DNA of 7,598 bases from Onthovicinus sp900555545 (GCA_949296915.1 CASFPX010000030.1:1-7598); one strand, 5' to 3'; shown: positions 1 to 5,974, counted from the stretch's first letter. The notes: generated from the letters alone by a model not told the origin. Numbers and translations are program-made.

Positions 1-185
1 ATCCTAAACGAATTGTTTTTTCCGCTGCTGTGAAACTCAGGAGGTAACGGTGCGCGTTCTGGTCCAGGAGAAGGTTCCGGCGGGATCATATACTCCTCTG
101 GCAGAGGAAATTGTTCAGGTAAAGTATCCTCTGACGGAAGCTTATGCTCTAAAGGCGGCTCATGCCGCACATCTTTCCTTTTCAT
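1..185 (-). CDS. Proline-rich protein of unknown function, N-terminal part only (runs off left edge)
   Basis: An open frame starts with ATG at 185 and reads leftwards without a stop to the window edge, giving 61 residues. The start lies 3 bp after the stop of the MscS-type gene, so it is probably translated from the same transcript; a weak AGATAGG site precedes the ATG. The visible protein begins MKRKDVRHEPPLEH and is rich in Pro and Glu (for example PEEYMIPPEPSPGPERAPLPPE), with no signal peptide or membrane segment in this part. That composition suggests a disordered N-terminal arm, perhaps cytoplasmic, ahead of a domain outside the window. I do not recognise the family. The frame is supported by its tight spacing and by the lack of a stop over 61 codons, but it is short and partial. 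Confidence 0.55.
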   Translation of the reverse strand, partial: MKRKDVRHEPPLEHKLPSEDTLPEQFPLPEEYMIPPEPSPGPERAPLPPEFHSSGKNNSFR

Positions 186-188
186 AGC

Positions 189-1076
189 CTATCTGCTGTG
201 AACATCCAACTGCGGGAAGGGGCACTCCACTCCCAGCCGACGGAAGCCTAGCAACAGCTCTCGATTGAGGATTCGGATTGCTGAGTAGATATCTTTCTCT
301 CTCACATCCACACAAAAACGCAGTATAACAGCGCTGTCGGCCAGACTTTGCACACCCAAGTAGACAGGCCCCGCTTTCATTGCATCACTATGTGCTTTGT
401 AGATCTCATCAAGCAGCCCTGGAAGAGCTGCCTCCAAGTCTTCCAAGTCGGTCTTGTAGGGAATAGGTATATCGCAAATAGACTTTGAGACGCGATCAGA
501 TCGATTTAAAATGTTGCGCATATCCGCGTTATTGATGACTTTGATGTTCTCGCTGGCATCGGTAATTGATGTCGTGCGAATGCCAATATCGGTCACTGTC
601 CCACGAAATCCCCCTATCTCCACAATGTCTCCCACGTTGTATTGATTTTCAAAGAGCATAAATAGGCCAGTTACAAGATCAGCAATAAGACTCTCTGCAC
701 TGAACCCAACGATCAACGTCAGTACCCCTACGCTGGCCAATACCACCGTAATATTTACTCCAATGATCGTCAGGCCCCAACAGAGTATAACGATGGCAGC
801 TGCGTATTTCAACAGGCTGCGGATAATTGTAATCACCGACCGGGCACGATGTGCCTCTGGCTTGCAATATCCCAAGATAAGCTCTACCAGGTATTCCACG
901 AACAGTACCCCTGCCATCATGATAACAAGGCGCAGCAACACATCGGCACTAAACGCCCAACTGGAAGCAAGCGCATCTGGTTGTATTGCCCCAGTTAAAA
1001 AACCGGTAATTATCGCAGCGACTAGTACCACTGCCAAGATCAAAAGCTTTATTACTCCTGCACGTTTCTTATCCAT
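189..1076 (-). CDS. MscS-family small-conductance mechanosensitive ion channel
   Basis: This 295-aa protein is close to the length of E. coli MscS (286 aa). It should be an inner-membrane channel that opens under membrane tension and releases solutes during hypo-osmotic shock. Hydrophobic segments lie at about residues 8-31, 45-70 and 84-105. The family's pore helix follows at about 108-142 (ASVGVLTLIVGFSAESLIAD, then a Gly-Leu-Phe stretch). Next come NVGDIVEIGGFRGTV, the start of the beta domain (about 147-205), with VINNADMRN in the usual loop position, and a C-terminal alpha/beta domain to about 290. The ATG at 1076 has a strong GGAGG site 8 nt upstream and overlaps the end of the 116-aa gene by 8 bp, so the two are probably coupled. 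The family call is secure; the gating threshold and ion preference cannot be read from the sequence. Confidence 0.93.
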   Translation of the reverse strand: MDKKRAGVIKLLILAVVLVAAIITGFLTGAIQPDALASSWAFSADVLLRLVIMMAGVLFVEYLVELILGYCKPEAHRARSVITIIRSLLKYAAAIVILCWGLTIIGVNITVVLASVGVLTLIVGFSAESLIADLVTGLFMLFENQYNVGDIVEIGGFRGTVTDIGIRTTSITDASENIKVINNADMRNILNRSDRVSKSICDIPIPYKTDLEDLEAALPGLLDEIYKAHSDAMKAGPVYLGVQSLADSAVILRFCVDVREKDIYSAIRILNRELLLGFRRLGVECPFPQLDVHSR

Positions 1077-1419
1077 ATTTATCCTCCTGCGGCATTATTA
1101 TAGCAGCGCGATTATTCATCAAAAGCTCGTTTTCCAGATATTGTACGATTCGATCCATCACAGCGGTCATGGCCCGCTCTTTTCCCTGCTCAGACAATCC
1201 CACGCAGGACTGCAGCATGGTGACCTTCAGCTCGGTCCCCATCTCTTGCTCCTCGGCAGAGATAGAAAAGGTGCTGAGATTGCCGTATACCTCCGCTTTG
1301 GCCACGACCGTGTCCTCTTTCTTTTGATAAGGCACTCTTTCGCCGTCCAGCACGTCATAAATTCCAAGGAGCACATACCGACGGACATATGGGATGATCT
1401 TCGAGATGCTATAATTCAT
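1069..1419 (-). CDS. Conserved-looking 116-aa protein of unknown function
   Basis: A short cytoplasmic-looking protein with no signal peptide or membrane helix. The ATG at 1419 has an excellent AGGAGGAG site, and the stop lies inside the start of the MscS-type gene (8-bp overlap), which strongly supports real translation. The order is an N-terminal segment (1-20, ISKIIPYVRRYV), alternating polar/hydrophobic strands at about 38-72 (DTVVAKAEVYGNLSTFSIS, then GTELKVTML) and a long amphipathic helix at about 76-102 (SEQGKERAMTAVMDRIVQYL). Several strands followed by a long C-terminal helix resembles the second half of an SRPBCC/START-like fold; this is inference from pattern only, and no residue signature proves it. 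It lies between a lipoprotein and a channel, so a cell-envelope role is possible but not shown. Confidence 0.75.
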   Translation of the reverse strand: MNYSISKIIPYVRRYVLLGIYDVLDGERVPYQKKEDTVVAKAEVYGNLSTFSISAEEQEMGTELKVTMLQSCVGLSEQGKERAMTAVMDRIVQYLENELLMNNRAAIIMPQEDKYG

Positions 1420-1479
1420 TCACGCTCCTCCTGTTCGTTAAAAAAATGCAGCTACCTGTCGTTGTAAGCAGGGCAGTTT

Positions 1480-2631
1480 TCACTCAATATAGCCGCTGAT
1501 GGGCTGTACGTACATCTCGTCTTCCGTCACCGGCTGATAGCGCTCCCCAGAATAGCTGTCGCTCCAGCCGTTCTCCGCCCGGTAGATATCACCTGTTTCC
1601 GTGTCGTAAACGCGCTCATATCCCAATGTGGCGTCGCTCTGCTTCTGGCTCTGGATGTCCACGCTGGTGTCTCGCGCCTTCCAGGAAGACATGATCCCGT
1701 TCAGCACCTCGTTTGCATTTCGGCTGAAGTCCATGGCCTGCTGTACCACTTCCTGCCCCGCCTGGATGGTGGCGTTTACAAAGTTTTCCGAGTACTCCAG
1801 TGTGCCGAGGCTCTCGGTCAAAATGCCCTCCCACTCAACGAAGGTGTCCTTGGCCGCTGTGACCGCCATGATGTTATACGCCATATAATACCCGCCGTCC
1901 GCCTGGGGGAGCTGGTAGCCTACCGGCGGGCCGGCCGCGATGGGAACACTGCCAAAATCCACGACCGACGCGGCAAACATCCCCTCTCCCTCTCTGCCGT
2001 CTTCGGTGAAGGTGGCCCGCAGCAGCTCATCGCCCAGCGCGTAGGCGCTCAGGCTGCCGGTGGACGGGAAACGCTCGGTCACAGTGAAGGCCTCAAACTG
2101 GGGGAAGGTATAGCCGGCATAGCCGGGGCCATATTGGGCGGCAAAGTCGGCGTACTGCGGGAAGATCTGATAAAAATTCTCTGTAGATGGGCTGGACAGC
2201 ACGGGAGCCTGGGCAAATATCTGCATATCAGGCATACCGGTCACGCCGGAATAATAGGTCCAGGCGTCCTTTCCCTCCTGACTGTGGAGCAGGATATCCG
2301 CCTTCAAGAGAACGAACATCTGATTGAGGGGCTCAGCGGGGTCCTGAATCCGGATGGAGTGATACATCCCTGTACCGCCGCTGGTGACCGTCCAGCCCTT
2401 GGGAATCTGGATGCTGAAATCTGGGGTTTCATACAGTTCCAAATCCACAGTCCTGGCCGCCGTTTCCGTGATCGACACCGCGGGTTCCCGGGAAGATGGG
2501 GCAGGCTCCGATGTTATCTGACCATCTCCCTTCGGCACGCTTTCGCTCTCCGGTTCGTTTCCCGGACCGCCGCAGGCAGTCAGGCCAAACAGGAGCAGCA
2601 GGGCCACTAAAATAGATCCTGTTTTTCTCAA
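1480..2631 (-). CDS. Putative cell-surface lipoprotein, 383 aa, TTG start
   Basis: The N-terminus is a classical lipoprotein signal: MRKTGS, a hydrophobic run, and a lipobox LTAC with Cys20 as the predicted lipid-modified residue. It should be anchored on the outer face of the membrane. A low-complexity Glu/Pro/Ser linker follows (about 22-55), then a globular part. Residues 66-112 (YETPDFSIQIPKGWTV and following) recall the beta-strand opening 'F.I..P.GW' seen in many PsbP/DcrB-like extracellular domains. The C-terminal quarter (about 315-360) holds QKQSDATLGYERVYDTETGD, rich in Tyr/Trp/Asp, of a kind I associate with Firmicutes surface proteins. The function is unknown. The start is fixed at TTG 2631: an in-frame TGA lies two codons upstream and an AAGGAGG site lies 9 nt away. 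It is followed after 60 bp by the 116-aa gene with no terminator seen between them, so an operon is likely. Confidence 0.85.
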   Translation of the reverse strand: MRKTGSILVALLLLFGLTACGGPGNEPESESVPKGDGQITSEPAPSSREPAVSITETAARTVDLELYETPDFSIQIPKGWTVTSGGTGMYHSIRIQDPAEPLNQMFVLLKADILLHSQEGKDAWTYYSGVTGMPDMQIFAQAPVLSSPSTENFYQIFPQYADFAAQYGPGYAGYTFPQFEAFTVTERFPSTGSLSAYALGDELLRATFTEDGREGEGMFAASVVDFGSVPIAAGPPVGYQLPQADGGYYMAYNIMAVTAAKDTFVEWEGILTESLGTLEYSENFVNATIQAGQEVVQQAMDFSRNANEVLNGIMSSWKARDTSVDIQSQKQSDATLGYERVYDTETGDIYRAENGWSDSYSGERYQPVTEDEMYVQPISGYIE

Positions 2632-2647
2632 ATTTCATTTCCTCCTT
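2629..2647 (-). promoter_or_regulatory. Ribosome binding site that decides a TTG start (lipoprotein)
   Basis: AAGGAGG lies at 2641-2647 (minus strand), and TTG at 2629-2631 follows after a 9-nt spacer. An ATG at 2636-2638 lies only 2 nt from the Shine-Dalgarno, too close for normal initiation, and is in a different frame. In the lipoprotein frame a TGA occurs at 2635-2637, so no start further upstream is possible, and starting at TTG gives an intact lipoprotein signal. Confidence 0.8.
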
Positions 2648-2701
2648 ATACAGCGACTGCCTGGCCTGAGCGTCCCACACCGCTGCGGACGGGGTGGACG
2701 C

Positions 2702-2734
2702 AAAAAACCGCGCCAGGAGATCCTGACGCGGTTT
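2702..2734 (-). terminator. Rho-independent terminator (or attenuator) on the minus strand
   Basis: A perfect 8-bp stem AAACCGCG/CGCGGTTT (2705-2712 with 2727-2734) is extended, after one mismatch, by C-G and AGG/CCT pairs around a small loop. On the minus strand it ends in six T residues (2702-2707). It lies about 130 bp after the stop of the LuxR-type gene and about 70 bp before the lipoprotein start. It can be the end of the regulator transcript. If transcription of the lipoprotein starts in the control region upstream, it would act as an attenuator in the leader. Confidence 0.75.
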
Positions 2735-2802
2735 GTCGTAGGCCGGGATGCTGCGCCAGTATCTGTGGAAAGCGTAGCATAGATGGCCTTAAAATATAAG
2801 GT

Positions 2803-2867
2803 TACATTTGTCTCTTTTTTTATTTTACATCGTTTTTTTCGAATGACAGGGGGGGTACATTTGTCTC
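2803..2867 (-). repeat. Two copies of a 12-bp direct repeat (GAGACAAATGTA on the minus strand)
   Basis: The exact 12-mer occurs at 2803-2814 and 2856-2867, 53 bp apart, with the second copy overlapping the stop codon of the LuxR-type gene. Both copies have the same orientation. Together they flank a candidate minus-strand promoter, a layout expected for paired operator sites. A regulator binding here is inference. Confidence 0.6.
2822..2849 (-). promoter_or_regulatory. Candidate promoter towards the lipoprotein operon
   Basis: On the minus strand CTGTCA (2844-2849, 4 of 6 matches to TTGACA) is followed after 16 bp by TAAAAT (2822-2827, 5 of 6). One copy of the 12-bp repeat lies just upstream of the -35 and the other starts near the predicted +1. 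The spacer is A-rich. The hairpin at 2702-2734 would then lie in a leader of roughly 180 nt. I see no other plausible promoter between that hairpin and the lipoprotein. The -35 is weak, so this call is tentative. Confidence 0.35.
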
Positions 2868-4332
2868 ACGCCTTGAAATCCGGGCTTTTTTCAGGGGTAA
2901 CGCCCTTGTTCTCCGGCATCCACTCATAATAGAACTGCAGCAGGCCGATCCGGCTCTGGGTTCCGGTCTTTTCATTCAGGCTTCTGATATGGCGATACAG
3001 CACAGGACGGGAAAGGGCCATCTGCTGCGCGATATCCTGCACGCTGCCGTCCGAGACCAGTAAATACTGCAGCACATCCCGCTCCCGGTCAGTCAATGAA
3101 TAGAGGCTGGCAAAGGAAGAGAACTTTTCCTTCGGCGTGTAGCCCGCCGCCGGAGCCGGGGGCGGCGCCAATACGGCATGAGCCTTGACCGTGTAGGCAA
3201 ACATCAGGATGCTGGCCGCGACAAACAGCACCAGCATGAGGACGATCAGCGTAATACTCCTGCCGGCAAGGAGCAGCGTCACCGAGCCGTTGGTAACCAG
3301 CGCCGCCACGAGATTATTCACCGCCCGTCCCATGCCGGCCCAGAGGTCCGGCAGGCGCATACAGGCAGCGAGCTCCAAAAAACTGGTGGTAAAAAACACG
3401 ACAAAAAATCCGGAGGCCACATAGGCGACCGCTACTCCGGTCAGGAATGGCCCGCCCCACCGGAGAACAATCACACACAGCACCGAGAGCACCATCACGC
3501 AGTACATCATCAGCGTCATATATTTTCTTTTCCGGATATCAAAGAGGAAACCGGCAGCCAGGCCGCTCAGGGCCAGCAGCATACGGGGCCATTGCCCGAT
3601 GTCCATCGTGCCCGCCGCATGGCCCAGGGTGATCGCGTTATCCAATGTGCTGAATACGCAGGCCATCAGGGCCACCAGAAGTACCAGGAGCAGTCCCGCC
3701 GGTATTTTCTTTCTGGACATTTCATCGGGGCGGAGCGCGGTTCGGAGCGGCGCCGTTTCATCCGATGCGAGTGCTTCTTTGTGGATGCGGCGTGTGCGCA
3801 TGATCAAAACACTCAGTACCGCAAGGGAAACAGAGAGTACCGCGGCCTCCGCGATCTCTATATTTACCAAATTGTTGTTTGCGTACTGTAGCAGGATGCC
3901 GGCCGCGTAGGAGATTCCCACCAGGCCGGCTATGCGTTCGGTCCGGATCGTGCAGGCAGCCAGATAATGAACGGAGCCGCCAAAAACGCCCAGCAACAGA
4001 AACAGAACCACGCCTGCCGCAAGCGTGACGGAAAACGAGATGTGCTGTTGGATCAAAAATATGCAGATAATGGAGAGGAACGATAGGGAAAATATAAGGA
4101 TCGTCTTGTTCCTCTCGCGGACAGAGCGGTTTATCAGCGGGTATATAAGAAATCCAAGGGCATTGACGCCCAGCGCATAATTTTGTGCAATGACCGTCTG
4201 GCTTTCCTCGACAATGCGGGAGACCATATTGACATATAGATATTCCGAACCAAGAAACACAAATGTAAAAATACTCAGCAATAAAAATATGGCGCTATGC
4301 GACGCCATAGCCTGCGTTTTCCTTCTCTCCAT
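2866..4332 (-). CDS. LuxR-type transcriptional regulator fused to a multi-pass (MFS-like) membrane domain
   Basis: The protein has 488 aa from the preferred start. Residues up to about 385 are strongly hydrophobic and form roughly 10-12 membrane helices, resembling a degenerate major-facilitator fold, with a charged central loop at about 180-210. After an Ala/Pro linker (APPPAPAAGY) comes a C-terminal LuxR helix-turn-helix at about 411-468: YSLTDRERDVLQYLLVSDGS opens the domain, and IAQQMALSRPVLYRHIRSLN is the recognition part. Such membrane-anchored LuxR proteins are frequent in gut Actinobacteria and Clostridia and are thought to sense a small molecule and control a neighbouring gene; no ligand can be read here. 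Start: ATG 4332 has GGAGGA just upstream (short 3-4 nt spacer), while the in-frame ATG at 4350 lacks a good site and would add 6 residues. Its likely targets are itself and the lipoprotein operon downstream. Confidence 0.9.
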   Translation of the reverse strand: MERRKTQAMASHSAIFLLLSIFTFVFLGSEYLYVNMVSRIVEESQTVIAQNYALGVNALGFLIYPLINRSVRERNKTILIFSLSFLSIICIFLIQQHISFSVTLAAGVVLFLLLGVFGGSVHYLAACTIRTERIAGLVGISYAAGILLQYANNNLVNIEIAEAAVLSVSLAVLSVLIMRTRRIHKEALASDETAPLRTALRPDEMSRKKIPAGLLLVLLVALMACVFSTLDNAITLGHAAGTMDIGQWPRMLLALSGLAAGFLFDIRKRKYMTLMMYCVMVLSVLCVIVLRWGGPFLTGVAVAYVASGFFVVFFTTSFLELAACMRLPDLWAGMGRAVNNLVAALVTNGSVTLLLAGRSITLIVLMLVLFVAASILMFAYTVKAHAVLAPPPAPAAGYTPKEKFSSFASLYSLTDRERDVLQYLLVSDGSVQDIAQQMALSRPVLYRHIRSLNEKTGTQSRIGLLQFYYEWMPENKGVTPEKSPDFKA

Positions 4333-4467
4333 TGCTCCTCCATATGGCATGAGTATACTGCACTCATATCATTGCTCTGGCACCTGTAACCATCTTAGGG
4401 GCCGTTCTCGTTTTACTTCTTGTTTGTTGTCCAAGTGGCTATACTTTATTGTAATTTCTGACGGCCC

Positions 4468-4492
4468 ATTATACCACAACAAGAAACGTCAG
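4468..4492 (-). repeat. 25-bp direct repeat, copy 1, with extended -10 promoter box
   Basis: On the minus strand the unit starts CTGACGTTTCTTG and ends TGGTATAAT. The end is a perfect extended -10 (TGnTATAAT) with no good -35 at 16-18 bp. Transcription would start near 4461 and run into the LuxR-type gene with a leader of about 130 nt. It is identical to the copy 66 bp away. Confidence 0.65.
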
Positions 4493-4533
4493 GGAACTAC
4501 AACTGATTCCAAACACATAATACGGGAGGAAAT

Positions 4534-4558
4534 ATTATACCACAACAAGAAACGTCAG
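4534..4558 (-). repeat. 25-bp direct repeat, copy 2, with extended -10 promoter box
   Basis: This is an exact second copy of the unit at 4468-4492, in the same orientation, again ending in TGGTATAAT on the minus strand. The flanks differ from those of copy 1, so the repeat is limited to 25 bp. A weak -35 (TTTCTG, 16 bp upstream of TATAAT) exists only for this copy. It could be a second promoter for the LuxR-type gene or part of a mobile-element end. Confidence 0.65.
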
Positions 4559-4676
4559 AAAAGTGATTTTCAAAGATCAAAGCCGATCCGAAAAATGGCC
4601 TCCCGCTGGTGTCCCGGGGCTGTGTGGTCCGTGCGTATCGGCCATAAAGTTTTCCCTTATAGTTTCCCTTACGCGC

Positions 4677-5042
4677 TTAACACAGGTCTTTCGGCGGCGG
4701 TACAATCCAACACAACAGCGGATGATCTTTTCCCGAAAACAAATCAAAAAAGACCACAACGCAGTCAAAAAGATACGCTAACAACGCTATCTTATAATTC
4801 ATTTTTTTCCGTTGATAATACCATGCAACCGCAGTGATAACCAATACTTCAACGGCCATTACGCCGATGGTGGGTAACGACGCCGCTTGCAGAATGGTGG
4901 CAAGGCATCCACCAGCACCGGTCAGCAACAATGCTTTCCGCTCCAAAGAAAAATCCGTCAGCCTTGCCACGAGATAAACCCCTAAAAACAGGCGCAGTTC
5001 ATTGGTGAAAAGGCAAGAAACCACCCGTACCCAATCCATCAT
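4677..5042 (-). pseudogene. Truncated sensor histidine kinase (membrane part only)
   Basis: The frame gives 121 residues from ATG 5042, whose ATGA overlaps the stop of the response regulator by 4 bp; a G-rich GGGGGG site precedes it. About four membrane helices are visible (roughly 12-29, 36-54, 57-75 and 83-101), with MNYKIALLAYLFDCVVVFFD as the last. This looks like the N-terminal sensor part of an AgrC/VirS-like GHKL kinase, the usual partner encoded after a LytTR regulator. Such kinases normally have more than 400 residues. Here the protein ends with a short unrelated-looking tail (about 103-121, HPLLCWIVPPPKDLC) and a TAA. No His phosphorylation box, N box or G box occurs in any minus-strand frame before the LuxR-type gene. 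I therefore read it as a kinase remnant cut by deletion or insertion. A stand-alone small membrane protein is the alternative. Confidence 0.7.
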
Positions 5043-5758
5043 ATATGCGCCCCCCAAAATTGATTGATTTGTCGCTTGACTTCCTGCAAGTGGGAGCGGC
5101 TGATGGGTAGCTGATCGCCGTTTTTCAGTATGGCAATGCTATCGCTGACCTTCATAATCTGGACGATATTGACGATATAACCACGGTCAATAAAAATAAA
5201 TTCCGGTGCATTCAGTTCATCAAATACCCGCTGCAAGCTCTTTCGTACTTTTGAAGTTCCAACGCTGGACACGATACTGGAATTCTTGCCGTCCCGTTGG
5301 ATATAGAAAATATCCTTGTAGGGAATCTTCTCCATGTGGTTTGCGGTCTGAATCGTGTATTCCTGTCCAGCCTCCAACTCAATCAGTTTTGCGGCATCAG
5401 TTATAGCGGCGGTCAGCTTCGTTTCCAGATTATTTTTCGGCACATAGCGGAAAATGGACAGTTCAAATGCATCAATCGCATACTCCGTATGTGAGGTCAC
5501 AAAGATAATTCTGGCATTGGGCAGAAACCCTTTGACCTGCTGAGGGATTTCCATGCCGCTGATCCCCGGCATTTCAATGTCCAGCAAAATCAGGTCATAG
5601 AAAAAGCCATCATCGGTTATGTCGTAAAGCAAGTTCCGGCTTTGGGTATAGGTCGTTATTTCACAGCCGATGCCTTGCGCTTGTAAGCAAGTCTTGACGA
5701 TTTTTTCAGTCGAAGCAACGGCCCGTTCTTCATCGTCACATATCGCAATCCGTATCAT
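5039..5758 (-). CDS. LytTR-family response regulator (REC + LytTR DNA-binding domain)
   Basis: A 239-aa protein of the AgrA/VirR/LytR type that, once phosphorylated, binds promoter repeats through a LytTR domain. The receiver domain covers about 1-120: MIRIAICDDEE supplies the acidic pair Asp8/Asp9, LILLDIEMPG the phosphoacceptor Asp60, FVTSH the switch Thr88, and RYVPK the conserved Lys108. The LytTR domain spans about 135-235, including KIPYKDIFYIQRDGKNSSIV, then EFIFIDRGYIVNI and the closing LPISRSHLQEVK. Start: ATG 5758 gives a standard receiver N-terminus with AAAGGTGG 6 nt upstream; the longer frame from 5794 adds 12 residues with no good site. It overlaps the truncated kinase by 4 bp, the usual two-component arrangement, but without an intact kinase it is probably an orphan unless another kinase serves it. 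All key residues are intact. Confidence 0.93.
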   Translation of the reverse strand: MIRIAICDDEERAVASTEKIVKTCLQAQGIGCEITTYTQSRNLLYDITDDGFFYDLILLDIEMPGISGMEIPQQVKGFLPNARIIFVTSHTEYAIDAFELSIFRYVPKNNLETKLTAAITDAAKLIELEAGQEYTIQTANHMEKIPYKDIFYIQRDGKNSSIVSSVGTSKVRKSLQRVFDELNAPEFIFIDRGYIVNIVQIMKVSDSIAILKNGDQLPISRSHLQEVKRQINQFWGAHI

Positions 5759-5895
5759 TTTTCCCCACCTTTCCGCACCAATATAACGCAACATAATAAA
5801 CTATTTGCAAAAAGCACTTTGTTTGCTGAGAAAAAGCTGAGGACCACCAGTACAAAGAAATTTGTTCTTTTGCCAAGACGCTGCCTTGATTTTTT

Positions 5896-5924
5896 ATTAT
5901 ACTGTGTCTGCCAGCACTTCGCAA
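5896..5924 (-). promoter_or_regulatory. Promoter of the LytTR response regulator operon
   Basis: On the minus strand TTGCGA (5919-5924) is followed by a 17-bp spacer and a perfect TATAAT (5896-5901). The predicted start near 5889 leaves a leader of about 130 nt before the ATG at 5758, which contains a small hairpin around ACAAAGAAATTTGT and no terminator. The -35 abuts that of the divergent promoter. Confidence 0.7.
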
Positions 5925-5953
5925 TTGGCTGTAAAAATTGGATACACTAAAAT
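5925..5953 (+). promoter_or_regulatory. Promoter of the 121-aa gene
   Basis: TTGGCT (5925-5930), a 17-bp spacer and TAAAAT (5948-5953) make a good sigma-A-like promoter. The predicted start near 5960 coincides with the first base of the GGGAGG ribosome site (5960-5965), so the leader would be only about 15 nt. Its -35 directly abuts the -35 of the minus-strand promoter. Confidence 0.6.
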
Positions 5954-5974
5954 GAATTTGGGAGGCAGAAAGCT

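Larger units (their letters stand above)
4333..4676. other. Gene-free, repeat-containing region between the LuxR-type gene and the truncated kinase
   Basis: No open frame here looks like a real protein. The stretch holds two exact 25-bp direct repeats (4468-4492 and 4534-4558), each with an extended -10 box on the minus strand. It also has a 9-bp inverted pair TTTCTGACG (4455-4463) and CGTCAGAAA (4553-4561) bounding a 107-bp segment, and TTTCCCTTA twice at a 12-bp period (4651-4659, 4663-4671). It abuts the broken end of the kinase, so foreign DNA or an insertion remnant is plausible. No transposase fragment or target duplication is visible. The distal part (4333-4454) is probably the leader of the LuxR-type gene. 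Confidence 0.5.

Noticed and set aside
763..1467. Plus-strand 234-aa frame opposite the MscS-type gene and the 116-aa gene
   Set aside because: It is antisense to two genes with strong ribosome sites and has no domain or initiation signal of its own.
2429..2638. 69-aa frame from ATG 2638 overlapping the lipoprotein start
   Set aside because: The ATG is only 2 nt from the Shine-Dalgarno, and the product is a Gly/Arg-rich out-of-frame reading of the lipoprotein linker.
2639..2865. T-box or other riboswitch in the leader of the lipoprotein operon
   Set aside because: The hairpin contains ACCGCG, but the T-box antiterminator core and specifier stems are not visible, and no convincing alternative pairing to the terminator was found.
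2803..2867. The 12-bp repeats as multiple terminal repeats of an IS21-like element
   Set aside because: There are only two copies, and no transposase remnant, terminal TG/CA boundary or target duplication is seen. A regulatory reading fits the surrounding genes better.
3178..3891. Plus-strand 237-aa frame opposite the LuxR-type gene
   Set aside because: It is rich in His, Gln, Arg and Gly, as expected from the antisense of hydrophobic codons, and has no ribosome site. The minus strand has a clear protein family.
4455..4561. CRISPR array
   Set aside because: There are only two repeat copies with one 41-bp gap, no further units and no cas genes; each repeat carries a promoter box instead.
4577..4768. 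63-aa minus-strand frame as a frameshifted continuation of the kinase
   Set aside because: Its Arg-rich and Gly/Pro/His-rich sequence shows no kinase motif and no membrane pattern matching the expected continuation, so a simple frameshift does not restore the kinase.
4190..4837. Long plus-strand frame of 215 aa across the LuxR start and the repeat region
   Set aside because: It spans the start of a well-supported minus-strand gene, the repeats and the kinase fragment, has no good ribosome site and a low-complexity, unnatural composition. Its repeated LYHNKKRQ only reflects the 25-bp DNA repeat.
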